This document shows, one piece after another, positions 1 to 13,369 of a DNA stretch of 64,000 nt. Position 1 is the first letter of the stretch; each line of letters opens with the position of its first letter. Below the pieces are notes generated by a model. The model searched no databases. It had not been told where the DNA came from and was given only the letters and a program-made list of their open reading frames with translations. The stretch spans positions 1 to 64,000 of the forward strand of contig JAZGUH010000711.1 in the NCBI GenBank assembly GCA_037893225.1. The letters run 5' to 3'. The position numbers and the translations under genes were made by a program. The stretch is from Hippasteria phrygiana (taxonomy: Eukaryota > Echinodermata > Asteroidea > Valvatida > Goniasteridae).

Positions 1-90
1 ATGAATGAGTAAAGCAAGTCCATACCCCAGGGAATTTGACAGGCATGGAGCAATAAATAGACGGTAATATGTACACAGATGTTGGCCGGA

Positions 91-127
91 AAGAAAATAA
101 ACATTGCGAGGTTTGAATTTTCTCCAC
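91..127. repeat. Conserved block 1 of the monomer
   Basis: In the first monomer this A/T-rich block runs from the end of GGCCGG through ATAAACATTGCGAGG to TTTTCTCCACA. It is almost invariant between copies, while the flanking stretches (62-90 and 129-135) hold many of the variable sites. Rare departures are AGAAAAT to AGGAAAT (five copies in the right half), GGTTTGAA to GGTTTAAA (near 36,070, 40,932 and 43,480) and TCTCC to TCTCG (some copies in the left half). This may be a protein-binding or nucleosome-positioning segment, but function is inference only. Confidence 0.6.
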
Positions 128-155
128 AAGTGTTAACTCTAAGAAGCCGCCGATA

Positions 156-186
156 ATTGCAACATGTAGCGCCAGATCTAAGCTAT
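156..186. repeat. Conserved block 2 of the monomer with BglII site
   Basis: The stretch from ATTGCAACATGTAGCG through AGATCTAAGCTAT is nearly fixed across the array. Exceptions I saw are AGATCT to GGATCT in three copies near 38,677, 41,224 and 46,088, GCGCC to GCGTC at 61,379 and 63,003, AAGCTA to AAGTTA near 25,006 and 28,254, and CAACAT to CAATAT near 10,835. The block forms the left half and loop of an imperfect dyad (157-199). Confidence 0.6.
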
Positions 187-199
187 ACATACATGTCAA
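157..199. other. Imperfect dyad within the monomer (shown in copy 1)
   Basis: TTG (157-159) and ACATGTA (162-168) are complementary to TACATGT (190-196) and CAA (197-199), with a two-base CA bulge at 160-161 on the left arm. The 21-base interior includes the BglII site, and an alternative inner pairing TAGC/GCTA (167-170 with 182-185) is possible. The dyad recurs in nearly every monomer. Copies with ACTTGTC instead of ACATGTC lose one pair. Whether it forms a cruciform or transcript hairpin, or is a palindromic protein site, is unknown. Confidence 0.45.
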
Positions 200-221
200 A
201 ATTACTGCATTTGGTTGATAT

Positions 222-237
222 TTCATGCAATTATGAA
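222..237. other. Short dyad across the chosen monomer junction
   Basis: TTCAT (222-226) and ATGAA (233-237) are complementary and separated by GCAATT. The segment from about 214 of one monomer to about 20 of the next is one of the most constant parts of the repeat. A five-base stem is weak and could be chance; its constancy across copies is the only reason to note it. Confidence 0.25.
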
Positions 238-2088
238 TGAGTAAAGCAAGTCCATACCCAAGGGAATTTGACATGCATGGAGCAATACATATACGGTAAT
301 ATGTACACAGATGTTGGCCGGGAAGAAAATAAACATTGCGAGGTTTGAATTTTCTCCACAGGTGTTAACTCTAAGAAGCCGCCGATAATTGCAACATGTA
401 GCGCCAGATCTAAGCTATCCATACATGTCAAAATTACTGCATTTGGTTGATATTTCATGCAATTATGAATGAGTAAAGCAAGTCCATACCCCAGGGAATT
501 TGACATGCATGGAGCAATAAATAGACGGTAACATGTACACAGATGTTGGCCGGGAAGAAAATAAACATTGCGAGGTTTGAATTTTCTCCACAAGTTTGAA
601 CTCTAAGAAGCCGTCGATGATTGCAACATGTAGCGCCAGATCTAAGCTATACATACATGTCAAAATTACTGCATTTAGTTGATATTTCATGCAATTATGA
701 ATGAGTAAAGCAAGTCCATACCCCAGGGAATTTGACATGCATGGAGCAATAAATAGACGGTAACATGTACACAGATGTTGGCCGGGAAGAAAATAAACAT
801 TGCGAGGTTTGAATTTTCTCCACAAGTTTTAACTCTAAGAAGCCGTCGATGATTGCAACATGTAGCGCCAGATCTAAGCTATACATACATGTCAAAATTA
901 CTGCATTTAGTTGATATTTCATGCAATTATGAATGAGTAAAGCAAGTCCATACCCCAGGGAATTTGACATGCATGGAGCAATAAATAGACGGTAATATGT
1001 ACACAGATGTTGGCCGGGAAGAAAATAAACATTGCGAGGTTTGAATTTTCTCCACAAGTGTTAACTCTAAGAAGCCGCCGATAATTGCAACATGTAGCGC
1101 CAGATCTAAGCTATCCATACATGTCAAAATTACTGAATTTGGTTGATATTTCATGCAATTATGAATGAGTAAAGCAAGTCCATACCCCAGGGAATTTGAC
1201 AGGCATGGAGCAATAAATAGACGGTAATCTGCACACAGATGGTGGCCGGGAAGAAAATAAACATTGCGAGGTTTGAATTTTCTCCACAAGTGTTAACTCT
1301 AAGAAGCCGCCGATAATTGCAACATGTAGCGCCAGATCTAAGCTATCCATACTTGTCAAAATTACTGAATTTGGTTGATATTTCATGCAATTATGAATGA
1401 GTAAAGCAAGTCCATACCCCAGGGAATTTGACAGGCATGGAGCAATAAATAGACGGTAATCTGCACACAGATGGGGGCCGGGAAGAAAATAAACATTGCG
1501 AGGTTTGAATTTTCTCCACAGGTTTTAACTCTAAGAAGCCGCCGATAATTGCAACATGTAGCGCCAGATCTAAGCTATCCATACATGTCAAAATTACTGA
1601 ATTTGGTTGATATTTCATGCAATTATGAATGAGTAAAGCAAGTCCATACCCCAGGGAATTTGACAGGCATGGAGCAATAAATAGACGGTAATCTGCACAC
1701 AGATGGTGGCCGGGAAGAAAATAAACATTGCGAGGTTTGAATTTTCTCCACAAGTGTTAACTCTAAGAAGCCGCCGATAATTGCAACATGTAGCGCCAGA
1801 TCTAAGCTATCCATACATGTCAAAATTACTGAATTTGGTTGATATTTCATGCAATTATGAATGAGTAAAGCAAGTCCATACCCCAGGGAATTTGACAGGC
1901 ATGGAGCAATAAATAGAAGGTAATCTGCACACAGATGGTGGCCGGGAAGAAAATAAACATTGCGAGGTTTGAATTTTCTCCACAAGTGTTAACTCTAAGA
2001 AGCCGCCGATAATTGCAACATGTAGCGCCAGATCTAAGCTATCCATACATGTCAAAATTACTGCATTTGGTTGATATTTCATGCAATT

Positions 2089-3104
2089 ATGAATGAGTAA
2101 AGCAAGTCCATACCCCAGGGAATTTGACAGGCATGGAGCAATAAATAGACGGTAATATGTACACAGATGTTGGCCGGAAAGAAAATAAACATTGCGAGGT
2201 TTGAATTTTCTCCACAAGTGTTAACTCTAAGAAGCCGCCGATAATTGCAACATGTAGCGCCAGATCTAAGCTATACATACATGTCAAAATTACTGCATTT
2301 GGTTGATATTTCATGCAATTATGAATGAGTAAAGCAAGTCCATACCCAAGGGAATTTGACATGCATGGAGCAATACATATACGGTAATATGTACACAGAT
2401 GTTGGCCGGGAAGAAAATAAACATTGCGAGGTTTGAATTTTCTCCACAGGTGTTAACTCTAAGAAGCCGCCGATAATTGCAACATGTAGCGCCAGATCTA
2501 AGCTATCCATACATGTCAAAATTACTGCATTTGTTTGATATTTCATGCAATTATGAATGAGTAAAGCAAGTCCATACCCCAGGGAATTTGACATGCATGG
2601 AGCAATAAATAGACGGTAACATGTACACAGATGTTGGCCGGGAAGAAAATAAACATTGCGAGGTTTGAATTTTCTCCACAAGTTTGAACTCTAAGAAGCC
2701 GTCGATGATTGCAACATGTAGCGCCAGATCTAAGCTATACATACATGTCAAAATTACTGCATTTAGTTGATATTTCATGCAATTATGAATGAGTAAAGCA
2801 AGTCCATACCCCAGGGAATTTGACATGCATGGAGCAATAAATAGACGGTAACATGTACACAGATGTTGGCCGGGAAGAAAATAAACATTGCGAGGTTTGA
2901 ATTTTCTCCACAAGTTTTAACTCTAAGAAGCCGTCGATGATTGCAACATGTAGCGCCAGATCTAAGCTATACATACATGTCAAAATTACTGCATTTAGTT
3001 GATATTTCATGCAATTATGAATGAGTAAAGCAAGTCCATACCCCAGGGAATTTGACATGCATGGAGCAATAAATAGACGGTAATATGTACACAGATGTTG
3101 GCCG
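2089..3104. repeat. Higher-order copy A2 (offset 2,088 bp)
   Basis: Second copy of 1-1,016. Beyond it the best alignment to the left shifts to 2,320 bp (about 1,000-2,290 against 3,320-4,610, with several substitutions). One extra monomer therefore separates the two otherwise parallel blocks, as expected from an out-of-register exchange. Confidence 0.8.
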
Positions 3105-4384
3105 GAAAGAAAATAAACATTGCGAGGTTTGAATTTTCTCCACAAGTTTGAACTCTAAGAAGCCGCCGATGATTGCAACATGTAGCGCCAGATCTAAGCT
3201 ATCCATACATGTCAAAATTACTGAATTTGGTTGATATTTCATGCAATTATGAATGAGTAAAGCAAGTCCATACCCCAGGGAATTTGACAGGCATGGAGCA
3301 ATAAATAAAAGGTAATCTGCACACAGATGTTGGCCGGGAAGAAAATAAACATTGCGAGGTTTGAATTTTCTCCACAAGTGTTAACTCTAAGAAGCCGCCG
3401 ATAATTGCAACATGTAGCGCCAGATCTAAGCTATCCATACATGTCAAAATTACTGAATTTGGTTGATATTTCATGCAATTATGAATGAGTAAAGCAAGTC
3501 CATACCCCAGGGAATTTGACAGGCATGGAGCAATAAATAGACGGTAATCTGCACACAGATGGTGGCCGGGAAGAAAATAAACATTGCGAGGTTTGAATTT
3601 TCTCCACAAGTGTTAACTCTAAGAAGCCGCCGATAATTGCAACATGTAGCGCCAGATCTAAGCTATCCATACTTGTCAAAATTACTGAATTTGGTTGATA
3701 TTTCATGCAATTATGAATGAGTAAAGCAAGTCCATACCCCAGGGAATTTGACAGGCATGGAGCAATAAATAGACGGTAATCTGCACACAGATGGGGGCCG
3801 GGAAGAAAATAAACATTGCGAGGTTTGAATTTTCTCCACAGGTTTTAACTCTAAGAAGCCGCCGATAATTGCAACATGTAGCGCCAGATCTAAGCTATCC
3901 ATACATGTCAACATTACTGAATTTGGTTGATATTTCATGCAATTATGAATGAGTAAAGCAAGTCCATACCCCAGGGAATTTGACAGGCATGGAGCAATAA
4001 ATAGACGGTAATCTGCACACAGATGGTGGCCGGGAAGAAAATAAACATTGCGAGGTTTGAATTTTCTCCACAAGTGTTAACTCTAAGAAGCCGCCGATAA
4101 TTGCAACATGTAGCGCCAGATCTAAGCTATCCATACATGTCAAAATTACTGCATTTGGTTGATATTTCATGCAATTATGAATGAGTAAAGCAAGTCCATA
4201 CCCCAGGGAATTTGACAGGCATGGAGCAATAAATAGACGGTAATCTGCACACAGATGGTGGCCGGGAAGAAAATAAACATTGCGAGGTTTGAATTTTCTC
4301 CACAAGTGTTAACTCTAAGAAGCCGCCGATAATTGCAACATGTAGCGCCAGATCTAAGCTATCCATACATGTCAAAATTACTGC

Positions 4385-6240
4385 ATTTGGTTGATATTTC
4401 ATGCAATTATGAATGAGTAAAGCAAGTCCATACCCCAGGGAATTTGACAGGCATGGAGCAATAAATAGACGGTAATATGTACACAGATGTTGGCCGGAAA
4501 GAAAATAAACATTGCGAGGTTTGAATTTTCTCCACAAGTGTTAACTCTAAGAAGCCGCCGATAATTGCAACATGTAGCGCCAGATCTAAGCTATACATAC
4601 ATGTCAAAATTACTGAATTTGGTTGATATTTCATGCAATTATGAATGAGTAAAGCAAGTCCATACCCCAGGGAATTTGACAGGCATGGAGCAATAAATAG
4701 ACGGTAATCTGCACACAGATGTTGGCCGGGAAGAAAATAAACATTGCGAGGTTTGAATTTTCTCCACAAGTGTTAACTCTAAGAAGCCGCCGATAATTGC
4801 AACATGTAGCGCCAGATCTAAGCTATCCATACATGTCAAAAGTACTGAATTTGGTTGATATTTCATGCAATTATGAATGAGTAAAGCAAGTCCATACCCC
4901 AGGGAATTTGACAGGCATGGAGCAATAAATAGACGGTAATCTGCACACAGATGGTGGCCGGGAAGAAAATAAACATTGCGAGGTTTGAATTTTCTCCACA
5001 AGTGTTAACTCGAAGAAGCCGCCGATAATTGCAACATGTAGCGCCAGATCTAAGCTATCCATACATGTCAAAATTACTGAATTTGGTTGATATTTCATGC
5101 AATTATGAATGAGTAAAGCAAGTCCATACCCCAGGGAATTTGACAGGCATGGAGCAATAAATAGAAGGTAATCTGCACACAGATGGTGGCCGGGAAGAAA
5201 ATAAACATTGCGAGGTTTGAATTTTCTCCACAAGTGTTAACTCTAAGAAGCCGCCGATAATTGCAACATGTAGCGCCAGATCTAAGCTATCCATACATGT
5301 CAACATTACTGAATTTGGTTGATATTTCATGCAATTATGAATGAGTAAAGCAAGTCCATACCCCAGGGAATTTGACAGGCATGGAGCAATAAATAGACGG
5401 TAATCTGCACACAGATGGTGGCCGGGAAGAAAATAAACATTGCGAGGTTTGAATTTTCTCCACAAGTGTTAACTCTAAGAAGCCGCCGATAATTGCAACA
5501 TGTAGCGCCAGATCTAAGCTATCCATACATGTCAAAATTACTGCATTTGGTTGATATTTCATGCAATTATGAATGAGTAAAGCAAGTCCATACCCCAGGG
5601 AATTTGACAGGCATGGAGCAATAAATAGACGGTAATATGTACACAGATGTTGGCCGGAAAGAAAATAAACATTGCGAGGTTTGAATTTTCTCCACAAGTG
5701 TTAACTCTAAGAAGCCGCCGATAATTGCAACATGTAGCGCCAGATCTAAGCTATACATACATGTCAAAATTACTGCATTTGGTTGATATTTCATGCAATT
5801 ATGAATGAGTAAAGCAAGTCCATACCCCAGGGAATTTGACATGCATGGAGCAATACATATACGGTAATATGTACACAGATGTTGGCCGGGAAGAAAATAA
5901 ACATTGCGAGGTTTGAATTTTCTCCACAGGTGTTAACTCTAAGAAGCCGCCGATAATTGCAACATGTAGCGCCAGATCTAAGCTATCCATACATGTCAAA
6001 ATTACTGAATTTGGTTGATATTTCATGCAATTATGAATGAGTAAAGCAAGTCCATACCCCAGGGAATTTGACAGGCATGGAGCAATAAATAGACGGTAAT
6101 CTGCACACAGATGGTGGCCGGGAAGAAAATAAACATTGCGAGGTTTGAATTTTCTCCACAAGTGTTAACTCTAAGAAGCCGCCGATAATTGCAACATGTA
6201 GCGCCAGATCTAAGCTATCCATACATGTCAAAAAAACTGA
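4385..6240. repeat. Higher-order copy B1: 8-monomer unit (1,856 bp)
   Basis: An eight-monomer block directly followed by its own copy. Private markers found in both are CAAAAGTACTG (near 4,837 and 6,693), AACTCGAAGAAG (near 5,009 and 6,865) and CAAAAAAACTG (near 6,229 and 8,085). Left neighbours lack these markers, which fixes the phase of the duplication to within a few bases. Confidence 0.88.
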
Positions 6241-8096
6241 ATTTGGTTGATATTTCATGCAATTATGAATGAGTAAAGCAAGTCCATACCCCAGGGAATT
6301 TGACAGGCATGGAGCAATAAATAGACGGTAATATGTACACAGATGTTGGCCGGAAAGAAAATAAACATTGCGAGGTTTGAATTTTCTCCACAAGTGTTAA
6401 CTCTAAGAAGCCGCCGATAATTGCAACATGTAGCGCCAGATCTAAGCTATACATACATGTCAAAATTACTGAATTTGGTTGATATTTCATGCAATTATGA
6501 ATGAGTAAAGCAAGTCCATACCCCAGGGAATTTGACAGGCATGGAGCAATAAATAGACGGTAATCTGCACACAGATGTTGGCCGGGAAGAAAATAAACAT
6601 TGCGAGGTTTGAATTTTCTCCACAAGTGTTAACTCTAAGAAGCCGCCGATAATTGCAACATGTAGCGCCAGATCTAAGCTATCCATACATGTCAAAAGTA
6701 CTGAATTTGGTTGATATTTCATGCAATTATGAATGAGTAAAGCAAGTCCATACCCCAGGGAATTTGACAGGCATGGAGCAATAAATAGACGGTAATCTGC
6801 ACACAGATGGTGGCCGGGAAGAAAATAAACATTGCGAGGTTTGAATTTTCTCCACAAGTGTTAACTCGAAGAAGCCGCCGATAATTGCAACATGTAGCGC
6901 CAGATCTAAGCTATCCATACATGTCAAAATTACTGAATTTGGTTGATATTTCATGCAATTATGAATGAGTAAAGCAAGTCCATACCCCAGGGAATTTGAC
7001 AGGCATGGAGCAATAAATAGAAGGTAATCTGCACACAGATGGTGGCCGGGAAGAAAATAAACATTGCGAGGTTTGAATTTTCTCCACAAGTGTTAACTCT
7101 AAGAAGCCGCCGATAATTGCAACATGTAGCGCCAGATCTAAGCTATCCATACATGTCAACATTACTGAATTTGGTTGATATTTCATGCAATTATGAATGA
7201 GTAAAGCAAGTCCATACCCCAGGGAATTTGACAGGCATGGAGCAATAAATAGACGGTAATCTGCACACAGATGGTGGCCGGGAAGAAAATAAACATTGCG
7301 AGGTTTGAATTTTCTCCACAAGTGTTAACTCTAAGAAGCCGCCGATAATTGCAACATGTAGCGCCAGATCTAAGCTATCCATACATGTCAAAATTACTGC
7401 ATTTGGTTGATATTTCATGCAATTATGAATGAGTAAAGCAAGTCCATACCCCAGGGAATTTGACAGGCATGGAGCAATAAATAGACGGTAATATGTACAC
7501 AGATGTTGGCCGGAAAGAAAATAAACATTGCGAGGTTTGAATTTTCTCCACAAGTGTTAACTCTAAGAAGCCGCCGATAATTGCAACATGTAGCGCCAGA
7601 TCTAAGCTATACATACATGTCAAAATTACTGCATTTGGTTGATATTTCATGCAATTATGAATGAGTAAAGCAAGTCCATACCCCAGGGAATTTGACATGC
7701 ATGGAGCAATACATATACGGTAATATGTACACAGATGTTGGCCGGGAAGAAAATAAACATTGCGAGGTTTGAATTTTCTCCACAGGTGTTAACTCTAAGA
7801 AGCCGCCGATAATTGCAACATGTAGCGCCAGATCTAAGCTATCCATACATGTCAAAATTACTGAATTTGGTTGATATTTCATGCAATTATGAATGAGTAA
7901 AGCAAGTTTATACCCCAGGGAATTTGACAGGCATGGAGCAATAAATAGACGGTAATCTGCACACAGATGGTGGCCGGGAAGAAAATAAACATTGCGAGGT
8001 TTGAATTTTCTCCACAAGTGTTAACTCTAAGAAGCCGCCGATAATTGCAACATGTAGCGCCAGATCTAAGCTATCCATACATGTCAAAAAAACTGA
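6241..8096. repeat. Higher-order copy B2: adjacent duplicate of 4,385-6,240
   Basis: Matches copy B1 across all eight monomers. The only difference I noticed is a CC to TT doublet at 7,908-7,909 (AAGTTTATACC for AAGTCCATACC). The match ends at 8,097 onwards, where the next monomer has AGAAGG and another variant set. Confidence 0.88.
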
Positions 8097-11000
8097 ATTT
8101 GGTTGATATTTCATGCAATTATGAATGAGTAAAGCAAGTCCATACCCCAGGGAATTTGACAGGCATGGAGCAATAAATAGAAGGTAATCTGCACACAGAT
8201 GGTGGCCGGGAAGAAAATAAACATTGCGAGGTTTGAATTTTCTCCACAAGTGTTAACTCTAAGAAGCCGCCGATAATTGCAACATGTAGCGCCAGATCTA
8301 AGCTATCCATACTTGTCAAAATTACTGAATTTGGTTGATATTTCATGCAATTATGAATGAGTAAAGCAAGTCCATACCCCAGGGAATTTGACAGGCATGG
8401 AGCAATAAATAGACGGTAATCTGCACACAGATGGGGGCCGGGAAGAAAATAAACATTGCGAGGTTTGAATTTTCTCCACAAGTTTTAACTCTAAGAAGCC
8501 GCCGATTATTGCAACATGTAGCGCCAGATCTAAGCTATCCATACATGTCAACATTACTGAATTTGGTTGATATTTCATGCAATTATGAATGAGTAAAGCA
8601 AGTCCATACCCCAGGGAATTTGACAGGCATGGAGCAATAAATAGACGGTAATATGTACACAGATGTTGGCCGGAAAGAAAATAAACATTGCGAGGTTTGA
8701 ATTTTCTCCACAAGCGTTAACTCTAAGAAGCCGCCGATAATTGCAACATGTAGCGCCAGATCTAAGCTATACATACATGTCAAAATTACTGCATTTGGTT
8801 GATATTTCATGCAATTATGAATGAGTAAAGCAAGTCCATACCCCAGGGAATTTGACATGCATGGAGCAATACATATACGGTAATATGTACACAGATGTTG
8901 GCCGGGAAGAAAATAAACATTGCGAGGTTTGAATTTTCTCCACAGGTGTTAACTCTAAGAAGCCGCCGATAATTGCAACATGTAGCGCCAGATCTAAGCT
9001 ATCCATACATGTCAAAATTACTGCATTTGGTTGATATTTCATGCAATTATGAATGAGTAAAGCAAGTCCATACCCCAGGGAATTTGACATGCATGGAGCA
9101 ATAAATAGACGGTAACATGTACACAGATGTTGGCCGGGAAGAAAATAAACATTGCGAGGTTTGAATTTTCTCGACAAGTTTTAACTCTAAGAAGCCGTCG
9201 ATGATTGCAACATGTAGCGCCAGATCTAAGCTATACATACATGTCAAAATTACTGCATTTAGTTGATATTTCATGCAATTATGAATGAGTAAAGCAAGTC
9301 CATACCCCAGGGAATTTGACAGGCATGGAGCAATAAATAGAAGGTAATCTGCACACAGATGGTGGCCGGGAAGAAAATAAACATTGCGAGGTTTGAATTT
9401 TCTCCACAAGTGTTAACTCTAAGAAGCCGCCGATAATTGCAACATGTAGCGCCAGATCTAAGCTATCCATACTTGTCAAAATTACTGAATTTGGTTGATA
9501 TTTCATGCAATTATGAATGAGTAAAGCAAGTCCATACCCCAGGGAATTTGACAGGCATGGAGCAATAAATAGACGGTAATCTGCACACAGATGGGGGCCG
9601 GGAAGAAAATAAACATTGCGAGGTTTGAATTTTCTCCACAAGTTTTAACTCTAAGAAGCCGCCGATTATTGCAACATGTAGCGCCAGATCTAAGCTATCC
9701 ATACATGTCAACATTACTGAATTTGGTTGATATTTCATGCAATTATGAATGAGTAAAGCAAGTCCATACCCCAGGGAATTTGACAGGCATGGAGCAATAA
9801 ATAGACGGTAATCTGCACACAGATGGTGGCCGGGAAGAAAATAAACATTGCGAGGTTTGAATTTTCTCCACAAGTGTTAACTCTAAGAAGCCGCCGATAA
9901 TTGCAACATGTAGCGCCAGATCTAAGCTATCCATACATGTCAAAATTACTGCATTTGGTTGATATTTCATGCAATTATGAATGAGTAAAGCAAGTCCATA
10001 CCCCAGGGAATTTGACAGGCATGGAGCAATAAATAGACGGTAATATGTACACAGATGTTGGCCGGAAAGAAAATAAACATTGCGAGGTTTGAATTTTCTC
10101 CACAAGTGTTAACTCTAAGAAGCCGCCGATAATTGCAACATGTAGCGCCAGATCTAAGCTATACATACATGTCAAAATTACTGCATTTGGTTGATATTTC
10201 ATGCAATTATGAATGAGTAAAGCAAGTCCATACCCCAGGGAATTTGACATGCATGGAGCAATACATAGACGGTAATATGTACACAGATGTTGGCCGGGAA
10301 GAAAATAAACATTGCGAGGTTTGAATTTTCTCCACAGGTGTTAACTCTAAGAAGCCGCCGATAATTGCAACATGTAGCGCCAGATCTAAGCTATCCATAC
10401 ATGTCAAAATTACTGAATTTGGTTGATATTTCATGCAATTATGAATGAGTAAAGCAAGTCCATACCCCAGGGAATTTGACAGGCATGGAGCAATAAATAG
10501 ACGGTAATCTGCACACAGATGGTGGCCGGGAAGAAAATAAACATTGCGAGGTTTGAATTTTCTCCACAAGTGTTAACTCTAAGAAGCCGCCGATAATTGC
10601 AACATGTAGCGCCAGATCTAAGCTATCCATACATGTCAAAATTACTGAATTTGGTTGATATTTCATGCAATTATGAATGAGTAAAGCAAGTCCATACCCC
10701 AGGGAATTTGACAGGCATGGAGCAATAAATAGAAGGTAATCTGCACACAGATGGTGGCCGGGAAGAAAATAAACATTGCGAGGTTTGAATTTTCTCCACA
10801 AGTGTTAACTCTAAGAAGCCGCCGATAATTGCAATATGTAGCGCCAGATCTAAGCTATCCATACTTGTCAAAATTACTGAATTTGGTTGATATTTCATGC
10901 AATTATGAATGAGTAAAGCAAGTCCATACCCCAGGGAATTTGACAGGCATGGAGCAATAAATAGACGGTAATCTGCACACAGATGGGGGCCGGGAAGAAA

Positions 11001-13369
11001 ATAAACATTGCGAGGTTTGAATTTTCTCCACAAGTTTTAACTCTAAGAAGCCGCCGATTATTGCAACATGTAGCGCCAGATCTAAGCTATCCATACATGT
11101 CAACATTACTGAATTTGGTTGATATTTCATGCAATTATGAATGAGTAAAGCAAGTCCATACCCCAGGGAATTTGACAGGCATGGAGCAATAAATAGACGG
11201 TAATATGTACACAGATGTTGGCCGGAAAGAAAATAAACATTGCGAGGTTTGAATTTTCTCCACAAGTGTTAACTCTAAGAAGCCGCCGATAATTGCAACA
11301 TGTAGCGCCAGATCTAAGCTATACATACATGTCAAAATTACTGCATTTGGTTGATATTTCATGCAATTATGAATGAGTAAAGCAAGTCCATACCCCAGGG
11401 AATTTGACAGGCATGGAGCAATACATATACGGTAATATGTACACAGATGTTGGCCGGGAAGAAAATAAACATTGCGAGGTTTGAATTTTCTCCACAGGTG
11501 TTAACTCTAAGAAGCCGCCGATAATTGCAACATGTAGCGCCAGATCTAAGCTATCCATACATGTCAAAATTACTGCATTTGGTTGATATTTCATGCAATT
11601 ATGAATGAGTAAAGCAAGTCCATACCCCAGGGAATTTGACATGCATGGAGCAATAAATAGACGGTAACATGTACACAGATGTTGGCCGGGAAGAAAATAA
11701 ACATTGCGAGGTTTGAATTTTCTCCACAAGTTTGAACTCTAAGAAGCCGTCGATGATTGCAACATGTAGCGCCAGATCTAAGCTATACATACATGTCAAA
11801 ATTACTGCATTTAGTTGATATTTCATGCAATTATGAATGAGTAAAGCAAGTCCATACCCCAGGGAATTTGACATGCATGGAGCAATAAATAGACGGTAAC
11901 ATGTACACAGATGTTGGCCGGGAAGAAAATAAACATTGCGAGGTTTGAATTTTCTCGACAAGTTTTAACTCTAAGAAGCCGTCGATGATTGCAACATGTA
12001 GCGCCAGATCTAAGCTATACATACATGTCAAAATTACTGCATTTAGTTGATATTTCATGCAATTATGAATGAGTAAAGCAAGTCCATACCCCAGGGAATT
12101 TGACATGCATGGAGCAATAAATAGACGGTAATATGTACACAGATGTTGGCCGGAAAGAAAATAAACATTGCGAGGTTTGAATTTTCTCCACAAGTTTGAA
12201 CTCTAAGAAGCCGCCGATGATTGCAACATGTAGCGCCAGATCTAAGCTATCCATACATGTCAAAATTACTGAATTTGGTTGATATTTCATGCAATTATGA
12301 ATGAGTAAAGCAAGTCCATACCCCAGGGAATTTGACAGGCATGGAGCAATAAATAAAAGGTAATCTGCACACAGATGGTGGCCGGGAAGAAAATAAACAT
12401 TGCGAGGTTTGAATTTTCTCCACAAGTGTTAACTCTAAGAAGCCGCCGATAATTGCAACATGTAGCGCCAGATCTAAGCTATCCATACTTGTCAAAATTA
12501 CTGAATTTGGTTGATATTTCATGCAATTATGAATGAGTAAAGCAAGTCCATACCCCAGGGAATTTGACAGGCATGGAGCAATAAATAGACGGTAATCTGC
12601 ACACAGATGGTGGCCGGGAAGAAAATAAACATTGCGAGGTTTGAATTTTCTCCACAAGTGTTAACTCTAAGAAGCCGCCGATAATTGCAACATGTAGCGC
12701 CAGATCTAAGCTATCCATACATGTCAACATTACTGAATTTGGTTGATATTTCATGCAATTATGAATGAGTAAAGCAAGTCCATACCCCAGGGAATTTGAC
12801 AGGCATGGAGCAATAAATAGACGGTAATCTGCACACAGATGGTGGCCGGGAAGAAAATAAACATTGCGAGGTTTGAATTTTCTCCACAAGTTTTAACTCT
12901 AAGAAGCCGCCGATAATTGCAACATGTAGCGCCAGATCTAAGCTATCCATACATGTCAAAATTACTGAATTTGGTTGATATTTCATGCAATTATGAATGA
13001 GTAAAGCAAGTCCATACCCCAGGGAATTTGACAGGCATGGAGCAATAAATAGACGGTAATCTGCACACAGATGGTGGCCGGGAAGAAAATAAACATTGCG
13101 AGGTTTGAATTTTCTCCACAAGTGTTAACTCTAAGAAGCCGCCGATAATTGCAACATGTAGCGCCAGATCTAAGCTATCCATACATGTCAACATTACTGA
13201 ATTTGGTTGATATTTCATGCAATTATGAATGAGTAAAGCAAGTCCATACCCCAGGGAATTTGACAGGCATGGAGCAATAAATAGACGGTAATATGTACAC
13301 AGATGTTGGCCGGAAAGAAAATAAACATTGCGAGGTTTGAATTTTCTCCACAAGTTTTAACTCTAAGAA

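Larger units (their letters stand above)
1..232. repeat. Reference monomer (first complete 232-bp unit)
   Basis: Used here as the coordinate frame for the family; the phase is arbitrary. It has 41 C and 48 G, so 38% GC, and six CpG against about 8.5 expected. Main diagnostic sites: 20-21 (CC, or one C in 231-bp copies), 28 (C/A/T), 42 (G/T), 56-62, 68-72 (ATATGT, ACATGT, ATCTGC or ATATGC type), 82-83, 90 (A/G), 129-134, 150 (C/T), 155 (A/G/T/C), 187 (A/C), 193 (A/T), 200 (A/C), 208 (C/A) and 213 (G/A). It carries a BglII site (AGATCT) at 174-179, present in almost every copy, and in this variant an HpaI site (GTTAAC) at 132-137. Confidence 0.95.
1..1016. repeat. Higher-order copy A1 (offset 2,088 bp, 9 monomers)
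   Basis: This stretch matches 2,089-3,104 monomer for monomer, including the uncommon CATACCCAAGG with CATATACGG monomer (233) and two following CCGTCGATGATT monomers. The one difference I noticed is G to T at 2,534. The match breaks at the GGCCGGGAAG versus GGCCGGAAAG site. Confidence 0.8.

Noticed and set aside
1..232. CENP-B box
   Set aside because: GGCCGGGA resembles the CGGGA end of the box, but the required TTCG and central A at the right spacing are absent on both strands.
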